A stretch of 64,000 bases of DNA, from the NCBI GenBank assembly GCA_028716785.1, contig JAQUPD010000006.1, positions 1-64,000 on the forward strand. Reading direction: 5' to 3'. The position numbers and the translations under genes are program-made. This DNA is from Fidelibacterota bacterium. Its GTDB lineage: Bacteria; Fidelibacterota; Fidelibacteria; Fidelibacterales; Fidelibacteraceae. The notes beneath the pieces are model-generated. The model saw only the letters and a list, made by a program, of their open reading frames with translations, was not told the DNA's origin and did no database searches. Shown one piece after another: positions 9,285-18,500 of this stretch. The stretch's first letter is position 1, and each line of letters starts with the position of its first letter.

Positions 9285-10688
9285 ATGTCTGAGTGGTCAA
9301 TGCTTGCACATAAAGTGCATCGATACATTACAACAAAAAAACTCCTTAACCGGGGAGAAAAAATTCTGATAGCCCTATCAGGTGGACGAGACAGTGTTGC
9401 CCTTTTGTACCTTCTTCATGAATTGGCACCTGCATGGGAGTGGGATCTCGTTGCGGGACATGTAAACCATGGACTGCGTCCTGGCGCGGATAATCGGGAA
9501 TCTGATCTGTGTCGCAAAATTACTCAGGAATTGGGAATCCCCCTTGTAGAAGGAAAACTTACAATTCCAGAAAAAGGGAATCTGGAACAAATAGCGCGAG
9601 AACTGCGCTATGAACTCTTAGCAACCTGGGCAAAAGAAAAAGAATGTACAGTTATTGTTACAGCACATCATTTGGATGACCAAGCTGAAACTATTCTTTA
9701 TCGCTTGCTCAAAGGTTCTGGACTCCGGGGCTTACAAGGAATTCATCCAGCTGTGCAAAATCTTCGTCGGCCTCTTTTGGGAATTACCCGGCAAGAAATT
9801 GACACCTATTGCCTAACTCGAGGTATTTTGTTTGCGGAAGATCAATCCAATCAGGATGAGTCTTTTACGCGAAATCATATTCGTTATACCCTTCTACCAT
9901 TTTTAAAAGGTACTGGCTTTCCCAATGTCTCCTTTCACTTGGCAAAATTATCAGAATCTGCAACACATATGTATCATGCATTGGAGATGTATATTCAAGA
10001 GGATTTAAATTCCCTGTTTACTCCCCATCCTGTAGGGTTTGAAATGGATCTTAAAACATGGCGGCGTCTCGATGAGAATCGGCAAATGCTTCTTCTCAAG
10101 GAGTTTTTTGTACGCATGGATTCCCATAAATCCCACGTATCGTGGGAGACACTTCAACAATTGGCAGCTTTCCTTCGAGAAAGTGAGAAAGGAAGAAGCT
10201 TTGAGATAGATTCCAACAGAAAATGGATTGTTGAAACAACATCTGTCATCATTACCTCAGGGATAGACACGGGGAAGATCACCCTGTGGCAACCAGGAAA
10301 AACGATTCAATGGACATCTTGGTTTAGATTGACATGGGAAACTGCATCAGTGCCAAAAACATGGGAAGTAAATCCGTGGGAGGAATATTTTGCAGATGAT
10401 TTAATTCATATAAAAGTGTATATTCGAGGATGGAAACCAGGGGACCGGATTGAACCATGGGGAGAGGGTAAACATTTGGTAAGTGATCTGCTCAAGGATG
10501 CCAGTGTTCCAGCAATGATTCGTCCCCATTATCCTGTGGTTGTCGTTAATGATGATATTCTTTGGATTCCTGGAATTCGTCGGAGCAAAGAATATCCCGT
10601 GCTTCCAACATCAACATCATGTGTCAAACTTACAGGTATCCTTAAAAAGGAGTATTATGACAAAGTCAAACAAAAGTTTAATCATTGA
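9285..10688 (+). CDS. tilS: tRNA(Ile)-lysidine synthase
   Basis: ATP-dependent enzyme that modifies C34 of the CAU-anticodon tRNA-Ile to lysidine, switching decoding from AUG to AUA; essential in most bacteria. PP-loop SGGRDS at residues about 31-36, with ALSGG before it. N-type ATPase motifs: NHGLRPGADNRESDLC, TAHHLDDQAETILYRLLKGSGLRG and RPLLGITRQEI. The C-terminal TilS substrate domain has GWKPGDRIEPWG and SDLLKDASVP, ending in IPGIRRSKEYPV. 467 residues, full length. The last 32 bases overlap the start of hpt, and tilS-hpt-ftsH is a very common bacterial order. Confidence 0.97.
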   Translation: MSEWSMLAHKVHRYITTKKLLNRGEKILIALSGGRDSVALLYLLHELAPAWEWDLVAGHVNHGLRPGADNRESDLCRKITQELGIPLVEGKLTIPEKGNLEQIARELRYELLATWAKEKECTVIVTAHHLDDQAETILYRLLKGSGLRGLQGIHPAVQNLRRPLLGITRQEIDTYCLTRGILFAEDQSNQDESFTRNHIRYTLLPFLKGTGFPNVSFHLAKLSESATHMYHALEMYIQEDLNSLFTPHPVGFEMDLKTWRRLDENRQMLLLKEFFVRMDSHKSHVSWETLQQLAAFLRESEKGRSFEIDSNRKWIVETTSVIITSGIDTGKITLWQPGKTIQWTSWFRLTWETASVPKTWEVNPWEEYFADDLIHIKVYIRGWKPGDRIEPWGEGKHLVSDLLKDASVPAMIRPHYPVVVVNDDILWIPGIRRSKEYPVLPTSTSCVKLTGILKKEYYDKVKQKFNH

Positions 10689-11238
10689 TCATGAAGGGCC
10701 TTTTAAAGGGAAAAAACTAAAATGTATCTTTACGGAAGAGCAGATTCAAAAGCGAGTAAAAGAATTGGCACTAGAAATATCCCAAGATTTAAAGAATGCA
10801 AAGCAACCGCCAATACTTATTGGTGTTCTTAATGGGAGTCTTTTCTTTATGGCTGATCTTATGCGTGCCATGAATATTGAATCTGAAATGGATTTTATAA
10901 AAATTTCTTCTTATCACCATACATCCTCTACAGGAACGGTTCGTCTTGTGAAGGATATTAGTGCCCAAATTACCGATCGTGATGTGTTGATTGTTGAAGA
11001 TATTGTGGATACAGGACTTTCTATTAATTTTCTCCGAAATCGGATGCAGTCTAATTCACCCCATTCCTTGAGTGTTGTAACATTTTTATATAAAAAAGAG
11101 ATAAGTCAGCTTAAAAAGGAACCAGAATACATTGGGTTCGTTATACCCAATTATTATGTGGTGGGTTATGGATTGGATTTGGATCAAAAATACCGGACCC
11201 TTCGGGGTATATATGCTATTGTAGATGAAAAAGAGTAG
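10657..11238 (+). CDS. hpt: hypoxanthine phosphoribosyltransferase
   Basis: Purine salvage enzyme transferring PRPP ribose phosphate to hypoxanthine/guanine. About 193 residues from ATG 10657, which follows AAGGAG at a 4-base spacing; a longer frame back to 10540 would run through tilS coding sequence and is not supported. Motifs: LIGVLNGSLFFMADL, ISSYHHTSSTGTV, the PRPP loop VEDIVDTGLS and the C-terminal GYGLDLDQKYR. It overlaps tilS by 32 bases and precedes ftsH by 3 bases, so the three are likely co-transcribed. Confidence 0.95.
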   Translation: MTKSNKSLIIDHEGPFKGKKLKCIFTEEQIQKRVKELALEISQDLKNAKQPPILIGVLNGSLFFMADLMRAMNIESEMDFIKISSYHHTSSTGTVRLVKDISAQITDRDVLIVEDIVDTGLSINFLRNRMQSNSPHSLSVVTFLYKKEISQLKKEPEYIGFVIPNYYVVGYGLDLDQKYRTLRGIYAIVDEKE

Positions 11239-11241
11239 GGA

Positions 11242-13410
11242 ATGTCTATGCAAGATAAAAAGAATAATAAAAAATTAAACATAAATCGACCTCCAAAAGG
11301 GAAAAATGAAGATCCTTGGCGGTCAGTGCCCCCGGGTAAACGTCCACCCAACGGTCGGCCTCCACGGGGAGCAGGACCTGGGCAGAAACCTGGTAGTGAA
11401 CCTCCAAAAGTGGTAAGAAAACCCCCCAGAACACCTTTTATTTGGATTTTTATTATTGTCGCTATTATCTTTTTGGCCAATATTTTTGCAAGCAATGCTA
11501 TAGGTGAGCGAGAGATTACGTTTACTCAATTCAATGAGTATCTTGAGTCGGGTAGAATCCTGGAGGGCGAGATTATTGGTAATGAATTTCATGGAGTTCT
11601 GAAATCCCCCGAAATTGTTATCGTTAATGGGAAGCAATTTGAATTTACCCGTTTTAAGCTTATTCTTCCGTTTGTTGACAGCACGATGTTGGAAAAGTGG
11701 GATGAATACAATGTGCGCTATACTTTTAAGGAACCCACGACAAAATGGACAGATATTCTTATTGGACTCATTCCTTGGATACTTATTATTGGTCTCTGGA
11801 TCTTTTGGATTCGCAGACTCCAGGGAAGTGCTGAAGGGCAAAAGGGGATTTTTAGTTTTGGGAAAAGTCCGGCCAAAATGTTTAATCCCGAAAAAATACA
11901 AGTTACTTTTAATGATGTTGCTGGATGCGAAGAAGCGAAATATGAACTACAAGAGATTATTGAATTTCTTAAAGATCCAAGTCGATTTCAGCGCTTAGGA
12001 GGAAAAATTCCACGGGGTGCTCTTTTATTGGGACCTCCTGGGACAGGGAAAACGCTCCTTGCAAAAGCCGCTGCTGGTGAAGCAAAAGTCCCCTTTTACA
12101 GCATTTCAGGAGCTGATTTTGTAGAAATGTTTGTAGGAGTAGGGGCAAGCCGGGTTAGAGCACTTTTTGATCAGGCAGTAAAAACGGCTCCCTGTATTAT
12201 TTTTATAGATGAGATAGATGCTGTTGGCCGTCAACGTGGTGCTGGGTTGGGAGGTGGCCACGATGAACGGGAACAAACGTTAAATCAACTTTTGGTTCAA
12301 ATGGATGGCTTTGATTCTGATTCCAGTGTTATTGTGCTTGCTGCAACAAACCGTCCCGATATTCTTGATAAAGCACTGCTGCGTCCAGGCCGCTTTGATC
12401 GTCAAATTGTGGTGGATATCCCCGATGTGAATGGACGGGAAGGAATCCTCAAAGTCCATACAAAAAATATCCCCCTTGGAAAAGATGTAGACCTAAAGAT
12501 TCTTGCAAAAAGTACCCCTGGTATGGTCGGCGCGGATTTAGCTAATATGGTGAATGAAGCAGCCCTGCTTGCCGCCCGAAAAAATAAAAAAGTTGTGGAA
12601 ATGGATGACTTTGAAAATGCAAAAGATAAAGTTTTAATGGGTGCAGAAAGGCGCTCTATGATTATTAGCGAAAAAGATAAGCAAATTACCGCTTACCATG
12701 AAACAGGTCATGCACTTGTCGCCCTCTTTTTACCTGATGCAGATCCTGTCCATAAAGTTTCCATTATTCCACGAGGGCGTGCCTTAGGGGTAACCCATAT
12801 TTTGCCTGTGGATGATAGACACAATTACTCCAAAAGTTATATCCTTTCGCAATTACAAGTTCTTTTGGGAGGGCGCTCTGCTGAAGAAATTGTCTTTCAC
12901 GACATTACTACCGGGGCAGGGAATGACCTTGAAAGAGCTACCAATCTCGCTCGAAAAATGGTCTGCGAATGGGGTATGAGCAGCAAGTTAGGCCCCCTTA
13001 CATTTGGTAAAAAAAATGAAGAAATTTTTCTGGGCCGTGAATTCGGTGTAACAGCTGATTATAGCGAAAAAACTGCCCAGGCAATTGATGCTGAAATTAT
13101 AGATATTGTCTCTTCTGCTCATGAAAATGCAAAGAAAATTATCACTGAATATCTTGATCTTCTTCATAAAATAGCTAAATCACTCCTCGCCCGTGAAATT
13201 TTGGATAGTCAAGAACTCCTGGAAATTGTTCGGGAATCAGGAATCAATATTGAACCACTTGTTAAAAAATTGACGCAGAATCCCCCCAATCCTGAAGAAA
13301 AAGAAACTAACAAGAATACTGCAAAAGCTAAGGAAGAGATAGCAAAAGAAGAAGATGTAAAGAATTCCACATCCAGCGAAAAGGATTCTGAAAAATCCTC
13401 TGAAGGGTAG
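11242..13410 (+). CDS. ftsH: ATP-dependent zinc metalloprotease FtsH
   Basis: Membrane-bound AAA+ protease that degrades misfolded membrane proteins and regulators. Residues 1-62 form a Pro/Arg/Lys-rich cytosolic tail that is longer than in most FtsH proteins. The first membrane segment is about 66-86, the periplasmic domain about 90-170 and the second membrane segment about 172-190. Walker A GPPGTGKT is at about 264-271, followed by Walker [10 protein letters not shown] and the second region of homology RPGRFDR. The zinc site HETGH is at about 486-490. The last 45 residues are Lys/Glu-rich. 722 residues. Either ATG 11242 or 11248 may be used; AGGGA precedes both. Confidence 0.97.
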   Translation: MSMQDKKNNKKLNINRPPKGKNEDPWRSVPPGKRPPNGRPPRGAGPGQKPGSEPPKVVRKPPRTPFIWIFIIVAIIFLANIFASNAIGEREITFTQFNEYLESGRILEGEIIGNEFHGVLKSPEIVIVNGKQFEFTRFKLILPFVDSTMLEKWDEYNVRYTFKEPTTKWTDILIGLIPWILIIGLWIFWIRRLQGSAEGQKGIFSFGKSPAKMFNPEKIQVTFNDVAGCEEAKYELQEIIEFLKDPSRFQRLGGKIPRGALLLGPPGTGKTLLAKAAAGEAKVPFYSISGADFVEMFVGVGASRVRALFDQAVKTAPCIIFIDEIDAVGRQRGAGLGGGHDEREQTLNQLLVQMDGFDSDSSVIVLAATNRPDILDKALLRPGRFDRQIVVDIPDVNGREGILKVHTKNIPLGKDVDLKILAKSTPGMVGADLANMVNEAALLAARKNKKVVEMDDFENAKDKVLMGAERRSMIISEKDKQITAYHETGHALVALFLPDADPVHKVSIIPRGRALGVTHILPVDDRHNYSKSYILSQLQVLLGGRSAEEIVFHDITTGAGNDLERATNLARKMVCEWGMSSKLGPLTFGKKNEEIFLGREFGVTADYSEKTAQAIDAEIIDIVSSAHENAKKIITEYLDLLHKIAKSLLAREILDSQELLEIVRESGINIEPLVKKLTQNPPNPEEKETNKNTAKAKEEIAKEEDVKNSTSSEKDSEKSSEG

Positions 13411-13481
13411 AGGTTCCAGAAAAAGTGGAGGCAAAACGTAAAGACTCTCAAGGAGACTAAGAAATCAACGCATTTAAATAG

Positions 13482-13541
13482 AAATCTCTAATACAATTTC
13501 CTTAAGGCATCTGTAAAGGATGCTTTCTAAAAGAGATTTTT
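13482..13541 (+). terminator. Nested hairpin after ftsH, possible terminator or attenuator
   Basis: In the 159-base ftsH-folP gap, the 8-base arm AAATCTCT (13482-13489) pairs with AGAGATTT (13532-13539), and inside it GCATC (13507-13511) pairs with GATGC (13519-13523). The outer right arm runs into five Ts (13537-13541). The T-run overlaps the stem, so termination would probably be partial. Seen in sequence; function inferred. Confidence 0.4.
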
Positions 13542-13569
13542 GACTGAATGAAGAGGAAAGCTTAACTTT

Positions 13570-14787
13570 TTGAGAAAAACGCAGCAACGATCCATGCGGG
13601 AAGTTTTCATAAAAAATAAAAGGGACTTAACACACCTGTTTCACACAATCGGTGTTCATCCAATGGGCATTGAACGCATGATTCCTAGAGGAATGTTCCA
13701 TACAGTTTTATTAGAAAAAATTAAGCCCATCCCGGCAAATATCCTCAAACAAGAATGCCTTTCTGTTGGAGCAGAGTGTGCTATCCATGAAGGTAGCATG
13801 ACGCACCACATTGAATCAACTCAGGCTCTTATGATGGCCACTGAAGAACAGTACCACCTCTTGATAAAAAATTTAGAAGGTCAACCTTTTGGACTCCCAA
13901 AAATCGGGGAGGAATTAAAGAGATTACTTTTTTCTCCTTCCAATGATCTCGTTCTCTTAGCCCATGATAAAACCCTCGATCTCTCAAAAAAAACAGCTGT
14001 GATGGGCATTTTAAATGTCACCCCCGATTCTTTTAGTGATGGAGGACTTTATACAACACTAAATAAGGCACGAGAACGTGCTGAAAGCATGATCCAAGAA
14101 GGCGCAGATATCATCGATATTGGTGGGGAATCTACCCGTCCTGGTGCAGAAAAAATTTCCGCAGTGGAAGAAATAGATCGGGTAATTCCACTTATTGAAG
14201 CCCTCTCCCAGATAGCGCCAATCATTTCTATCGATACCACAAAACCTGAGGTGGCTGAAGATGCATTGAAGGCAGGTGCTCATATTGTAAACGATATTTT
14301 TGGCTTTCATGGCTCAATGGATATGGCAAAAATTGCTGCAAAGTATGATGCTGGTGTTGTGTTGATGCACATTCAAGGAACTCCCGAAACCATGCAGAAA
14401 AATCCTCGATATTCAGATTTAATGAGAGAAGTTATAACCTACCTGGAAGAAAGTATTCATCTTGCAGAAATGGCTGGACTCTCGTTAAATCATGTGATCA
14501 TTGATCCTGGAATTGGTTTTGGAAAAACAGTAGAACACAATCTTGAACTTTTACAAAGACTTCGTGAACTAACAGCTCTAAAAGTCCCAATTCTTGTGGG
14601 AACATCTCGAAAATCATTTATTGGAAAAATTGATGGCTCTTCTGTGACCCAACGCATGGGAGGTTCCCTTGCAACAGCTGTAACTTCTGTTTTGAATGGC
14701 GCTTCTATCGTCCGCGTTCACGATGTGAAAGAAACTGTTCAGGCAATTCGCGTGATTGATACAATGATGAAAGAAAAAAATGTTTGA
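13570..14787 (+). CDS. folP: dihydropteroate synthase
   Basis: Folate pathway enzyme condensing 6-hydroxymethyl-7,8-dihydropterin diphosphate with p-aminobenzoate. The DHPS TIM barrel starts near residue 140: GILNVTPDSFSDGG, IDIGGESTRPGAE, SIDTTKPEVAEDAL, HIQGTPETMQ, IDPGIGFGKT, VGTSRKSFIG and the final VRVHDV. About 135 residues precede the barrel, as in the longer DHPS subfamily; their role is not evident. The start is uncertain: TTG 13570 lies about 13 bases after GAGGAAAG, while an ATG 24 bases inside has no better site. Overlaps cdaA by 8 bases. Confidence 0.95.
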   Translation: MRKTQQRSMREVFIKNKRDLTHLFHTIGVHPMGIERMIPRGMFHTVLLEKIKPIPANILKQECLSVGAECAIHEGSMTHHIESTQALMMATEEQYHLLIKNLEGQPFGLPKIGEELKRLLFSPSNDLVLLAHDKTLDLSKKTAVMGILNVTPDSFSDGGLYTTLNKARERAESMIQEGADIIDIGGESTRPGAEKISAVEEIDRVIPLIEALSQIAPIISIDTTKPEVAEDALKAGAHIVNDIFGFHGSMDMAKIAAKYDAGVVLMHIQGTPETMQKNPRYSDLMREVITYLEESIHLAEMAGLSLNHVIIDPGIGFGKTVEHNLELLQRLRELTALKVPILVGTSRKSFIGKIDGSSVTQRMGGSLATAVTSVLNGASIVRVHDVKETVQAIRVIDTMMKEKNV

Positions 14788-15553
14788 ACTTTTTCATATT
14801 GGTTATCTTACTGTGACCCTTTTGGATATTATTGATATCCTTCTTGTAACTGTTTTGATTTATATGATTTATAATTTTTTCCGTCAATCGCGGGCAAAAC
14901 AAATGGTGGTGGGACTCATTATCCTTATTTTGATAGGAGCTTTTGCGCGTCTGTTAAATCTTCAAGCTCTTTCCTGGATTCTTGGAAGCTTACAAACAGC
15001 TTGGCTTATCTTTTTCGTCATTGTTTTTCAACCGGAACTTCGTCGACTCTTATTGATTGTAGGGCAAATTCCCCTTATTAGACGCATTTTTTCTCCTGAA
15101 ACCTATGATGTCACCGAAGAACTTGTCTACGCCGTAATGGAACTCCAACGCCGTAAAATTGGTGCCCTGATTGTGGTTTTAAGAGATTTAGGATTTAAAA
15201 GCATTACTGAAAAAGGTGTTCCAATTAATGGCACCCTTTCAACTCCCTTAGTTCTATCTATTTTTAATCCAGAATCTCCCCTGCATGATGGTGCAATTAT
15301 TGTCTATCAAGACCAAGTGATTGCTGCTAAATGTATTTTACCCCTTAGTGAAAATATCGATTTGGATCCTACCATTGGAACCCGCCATTTGGCAGCGTTA
15401 GGACTCTCAGAAGAAAGTGATGCATTTGTGATCGTGGTTTCTGAAGAAACGGGGAAAATTTCTACTGCTTATCGGGGAATTTTAAAGCGAGGACTCGATG
15501 AATCATCATTAAGAACAGATTTAGTAAAATATCTTTCTGGTCGAAATGTGTAA
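14780..15553 (+). CDS. cdaA: diadenylate cyclase, CdaA/DacA membrane type
   Basis: Makes cyclic di-AMP from two ATP at the inner membrane. Three hydrophobic segments fill residues about 13-80, followed by the DAC domain: LVYAVMELQRRKIGALIVV, SPLHDGAIIVYQD (DGA motif) and the conserved GTRHLAALGLSEESDAF segment. The usual RHR motif reads RHL here. 257 residues, slightly shorter than Gram-positive CdaA. The folP-cdaA overlap (8 bases) and cdaA-porU overlap (8 bases) place it in one transcriptional unit. The folP-cdaA neighbourhood is common; the fusion of this unit to T9SS genes is unusual in my experience. Confidence 0.93.
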   Translation: MFELFHIGYLTVTLLDIIDILLVTVLIYMIYNFFRQSRAKQMVVGLIILILIGAFARLLNLQALSWILGSLQTAWLIFFVIVFQPELRRLLLIVGQIPLIRRIFSPETYDVTEELVYAVMELQRRKIGALIVVLRDLGFKSITEKGVPINGTLSTPLVLSIFNPESPLHDGAIIVYQDQVIAAKCILPLSENIDLDPTIGTRHLAALGLSEESDAFVIVVSEETGKISTAYRGILKRGLDESSLRTDLVKYLSGRNV

Positions 15554-18500
15554 ATCAATAAAAATATTCTTTATTCTTTTATGTATCATTCCACTTACAG
15601 CGATGAGTGATGAACTAAATTTGACTAAGGAAAAGGGACGTGTAATTGTTACGTTTGATGGAAACCCTGCCATGTTCGAAGATATGGCACAAACAACCAT
15701 GTTCGACGTTAATGGATTTTGGACGCCAGTTATAATCTATCTTTTTCAGGGTGATCCTCAACACATAATGGTTACGTCTGAAATTCTGGAAACAAAAACA
15801 TTTACTCGAGAAACACCCTTTTCACCAGTACATGAAAAGGCAACAGGAAATAGTCAACCAATCCAGATTGAATCTTCTCGAGAAAGAATCACTTCCCATT
15901 GGCACATTCACTCCTTACCAGGGGGTGGGTTTTCCCTCATAATTTATCCTGTTTTGCCCCATTCTTCGACGCGATATGATGGAATTACACGGTTAAAATT
16001 AACGCTAACTTCAGGGAGTGGTGACCTTGAACCGTACACAGAAAAAAAACGTATACAACGTCCTTCTCTAAAGAAAAATATTTCTCCAATAAGTGATGGC
16101 CCCTTTGCAAATATTCATTTTTCTGAACCGGGGATGATTAGTATAGACGGGAAAATGCTTCAAAAGGCAGGTATAAATCTTCGCGATCTCCGCCCCGATA
16201 TGCTACAGGTGTATCACTGGGGGAAGGCAATCCCTGCCCGCGTTATTTCTCGCTCACCCAATTATCTGAGTCCCGAAGATCAAATCCTGGTATGGATCGA
16301 TTCCCTGGCAAATCCTTATGGGAACTATCGCCATAATCCCCATGAGCCCTATGATGTACTTCAACTAACCTGGAATCGTGAAAAGGGACTTCGTTTTACA
16401 GAAGAATCAGGACAAGTAACAGGTCATGTTGATTATCAACCTGAAAGTTTTATTGATATTGTACATCTTGAACGAGCAGAACGGTGGGAAAAACTCTCAC
16501 AAATCGATCAAGATCAGTTAACCGAAGTGTCTGATCACTGGTTTTTTAAGAATCCAATTATCGCTGGAACATCAGATACCTTTCTTATTCCTCTTGAACA
16601 TCCTAAAAAAAATTCTGAACGCCAAGTAAAAGTTCATCTAAACTTTCAGGGTATTACCTATGGTTCCACACAGCATGAATTGACACTCTTGCTAAACAAT
16701 CGATTTCTTGCTGTGGATAATTGGTCAGGTCAAACAGAAAAAATTATTTCCAGCGAAGGACAAAATTTTTCCCATGGCCATTTACAAAATGGATTAAATC
16801 AGCTTACGGTTGTTATGTCCGGCGATCCAACCATTGACAGACAATACGATATGGTTCTTCTGGATTGGGCTGAAATTGAATATGAGCGGTATTTTCAATC
16901 CTATCATGATCAACTGCGCTTTAAAAAACCTGTGGAAACAGGTCTTGGGGCGTATTTGTATGAACTCAAAGGGTTTTCATCCCCAGATGTAATGATTATA
17001 AAAGATAACCAGTTTTGGCTTCGCGATTATCTTGTGTATTACGATTCAAAATATCGGGGATATTCTGTGATTTTTCAGGATGAATCCCTTACAGGAAAGG
17101 AAAAATATGTTGCGGTAGGGCTTGAAGGAGTGGTGCCGGTGGATACGGTTATTTTTCGAAATCCTGCTGAAAATCTCTGGAACGATGATCAAGGAGACTA
17201 TCTTATTATTGCCCATCCAGATTTTTTAGAAGCGTTAGATGACTTTGTTGATTTACAGAAATCCCGTGGTTTTACGCCTGTTGTTGTCGATGTAACTCGG
17301 TTGTATGATCGGTATACATGGGGAAATCAATCCCCTTATGCTATTCGGGATTACTTGAAAGAAGCCTGGGATACCTGGCATATTCGCCCACGATATGTCC
17401 TTCTTGTGGGCGATACCGGGCCTACTGGCCGATCAACGTATAAACAGGGAATGTTTATTCCAACTCAATTTTTTCAAACCTATCACTATGGTGCTTGCAT
17501 TACCGATAGCTGGTATGGCGATGTAGATGATGATCTTAATGAAGAAATTTCCGTGGGACGTTTACCCGTTCGCGATATTGAACAACTTACTTTTGCCTTT
17601 GACAAATTTCGTGCGTGGCATGAAAAACCTGTTGTTAATCAATGGCTTAATCGAATTGTCATGATTGCGGGATATGAAGATGAATTTAAACGGCAAACAG
17701 AAACAGTCATTAGTCAAGCTATCCCTGCCAGTGTTCAAGTTGATCGCCTATATATAAATCCCAGTGCGGAAACGGGTCCCTTTTTTGGTACTACAAAAAA
17801 TCTTTCAGATATGATGAATGATGGGAGAGTGATTATAAATTTTCGGGGTCATGGGGGAGGTGCCGTTTGGTCAGATCGGAGTCTTTTTACCCTGGAGGAT
17901 GTTGGAACACTGGAAAATGCTGAAAAGCCCAACATTATTACTTCTTTTACCTGTTTTACTGCCGCCTTTGAAACAGAGCAGGGGCTTGGTGAGGGACTAA
18001 TTTGCCAAGAAGGGGGATCGGCTGGCTTTATTGGGTCATCAGGATTAGGATGGGTTGTCAATGACTACCTGATGTTGCAGGCAATTTATCACTATTTTTT
18101 TGAGGAAGGTGTAAGCTTTGGAGAAGCAGTGCAACGTGGTAAGTTGCAATATGTGTCCACAACAGGCTGGCCAACACATACTAAAACAGGCTTTTATCAA
18201 TATAATATTCTGGGGGATCCATCCCTCGTTTTGCCCTTTGATTATCAAAAAAACAATCTTACAACCCTTCCACCGGATGCAGCACCCGGTGAAAAATTAA
18301 CACTCAATATTCCTAACTTTTCAGCCCCCTCTGCAGTTATCGACCTTACTGTTCGAGGGAGTCAGGATAAAAAATACCCTATTTTTCAAAATATTTTATT
18401 TAAACCTGCCAGTGAATCCAACATTACAATTACCCTTCCTGATACACTTACAGCAGAAAAAGGTGATATTACTGTCTTTTATTGGAATGAAAACACCAAA

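Noticed and set aside
10540-10656. 5' extension of the hpt frame
   Set aside because: It lies inside tilS coding sequence; ATG 10657 has AAGGAG at good spacing and gives the usual HPRT length.
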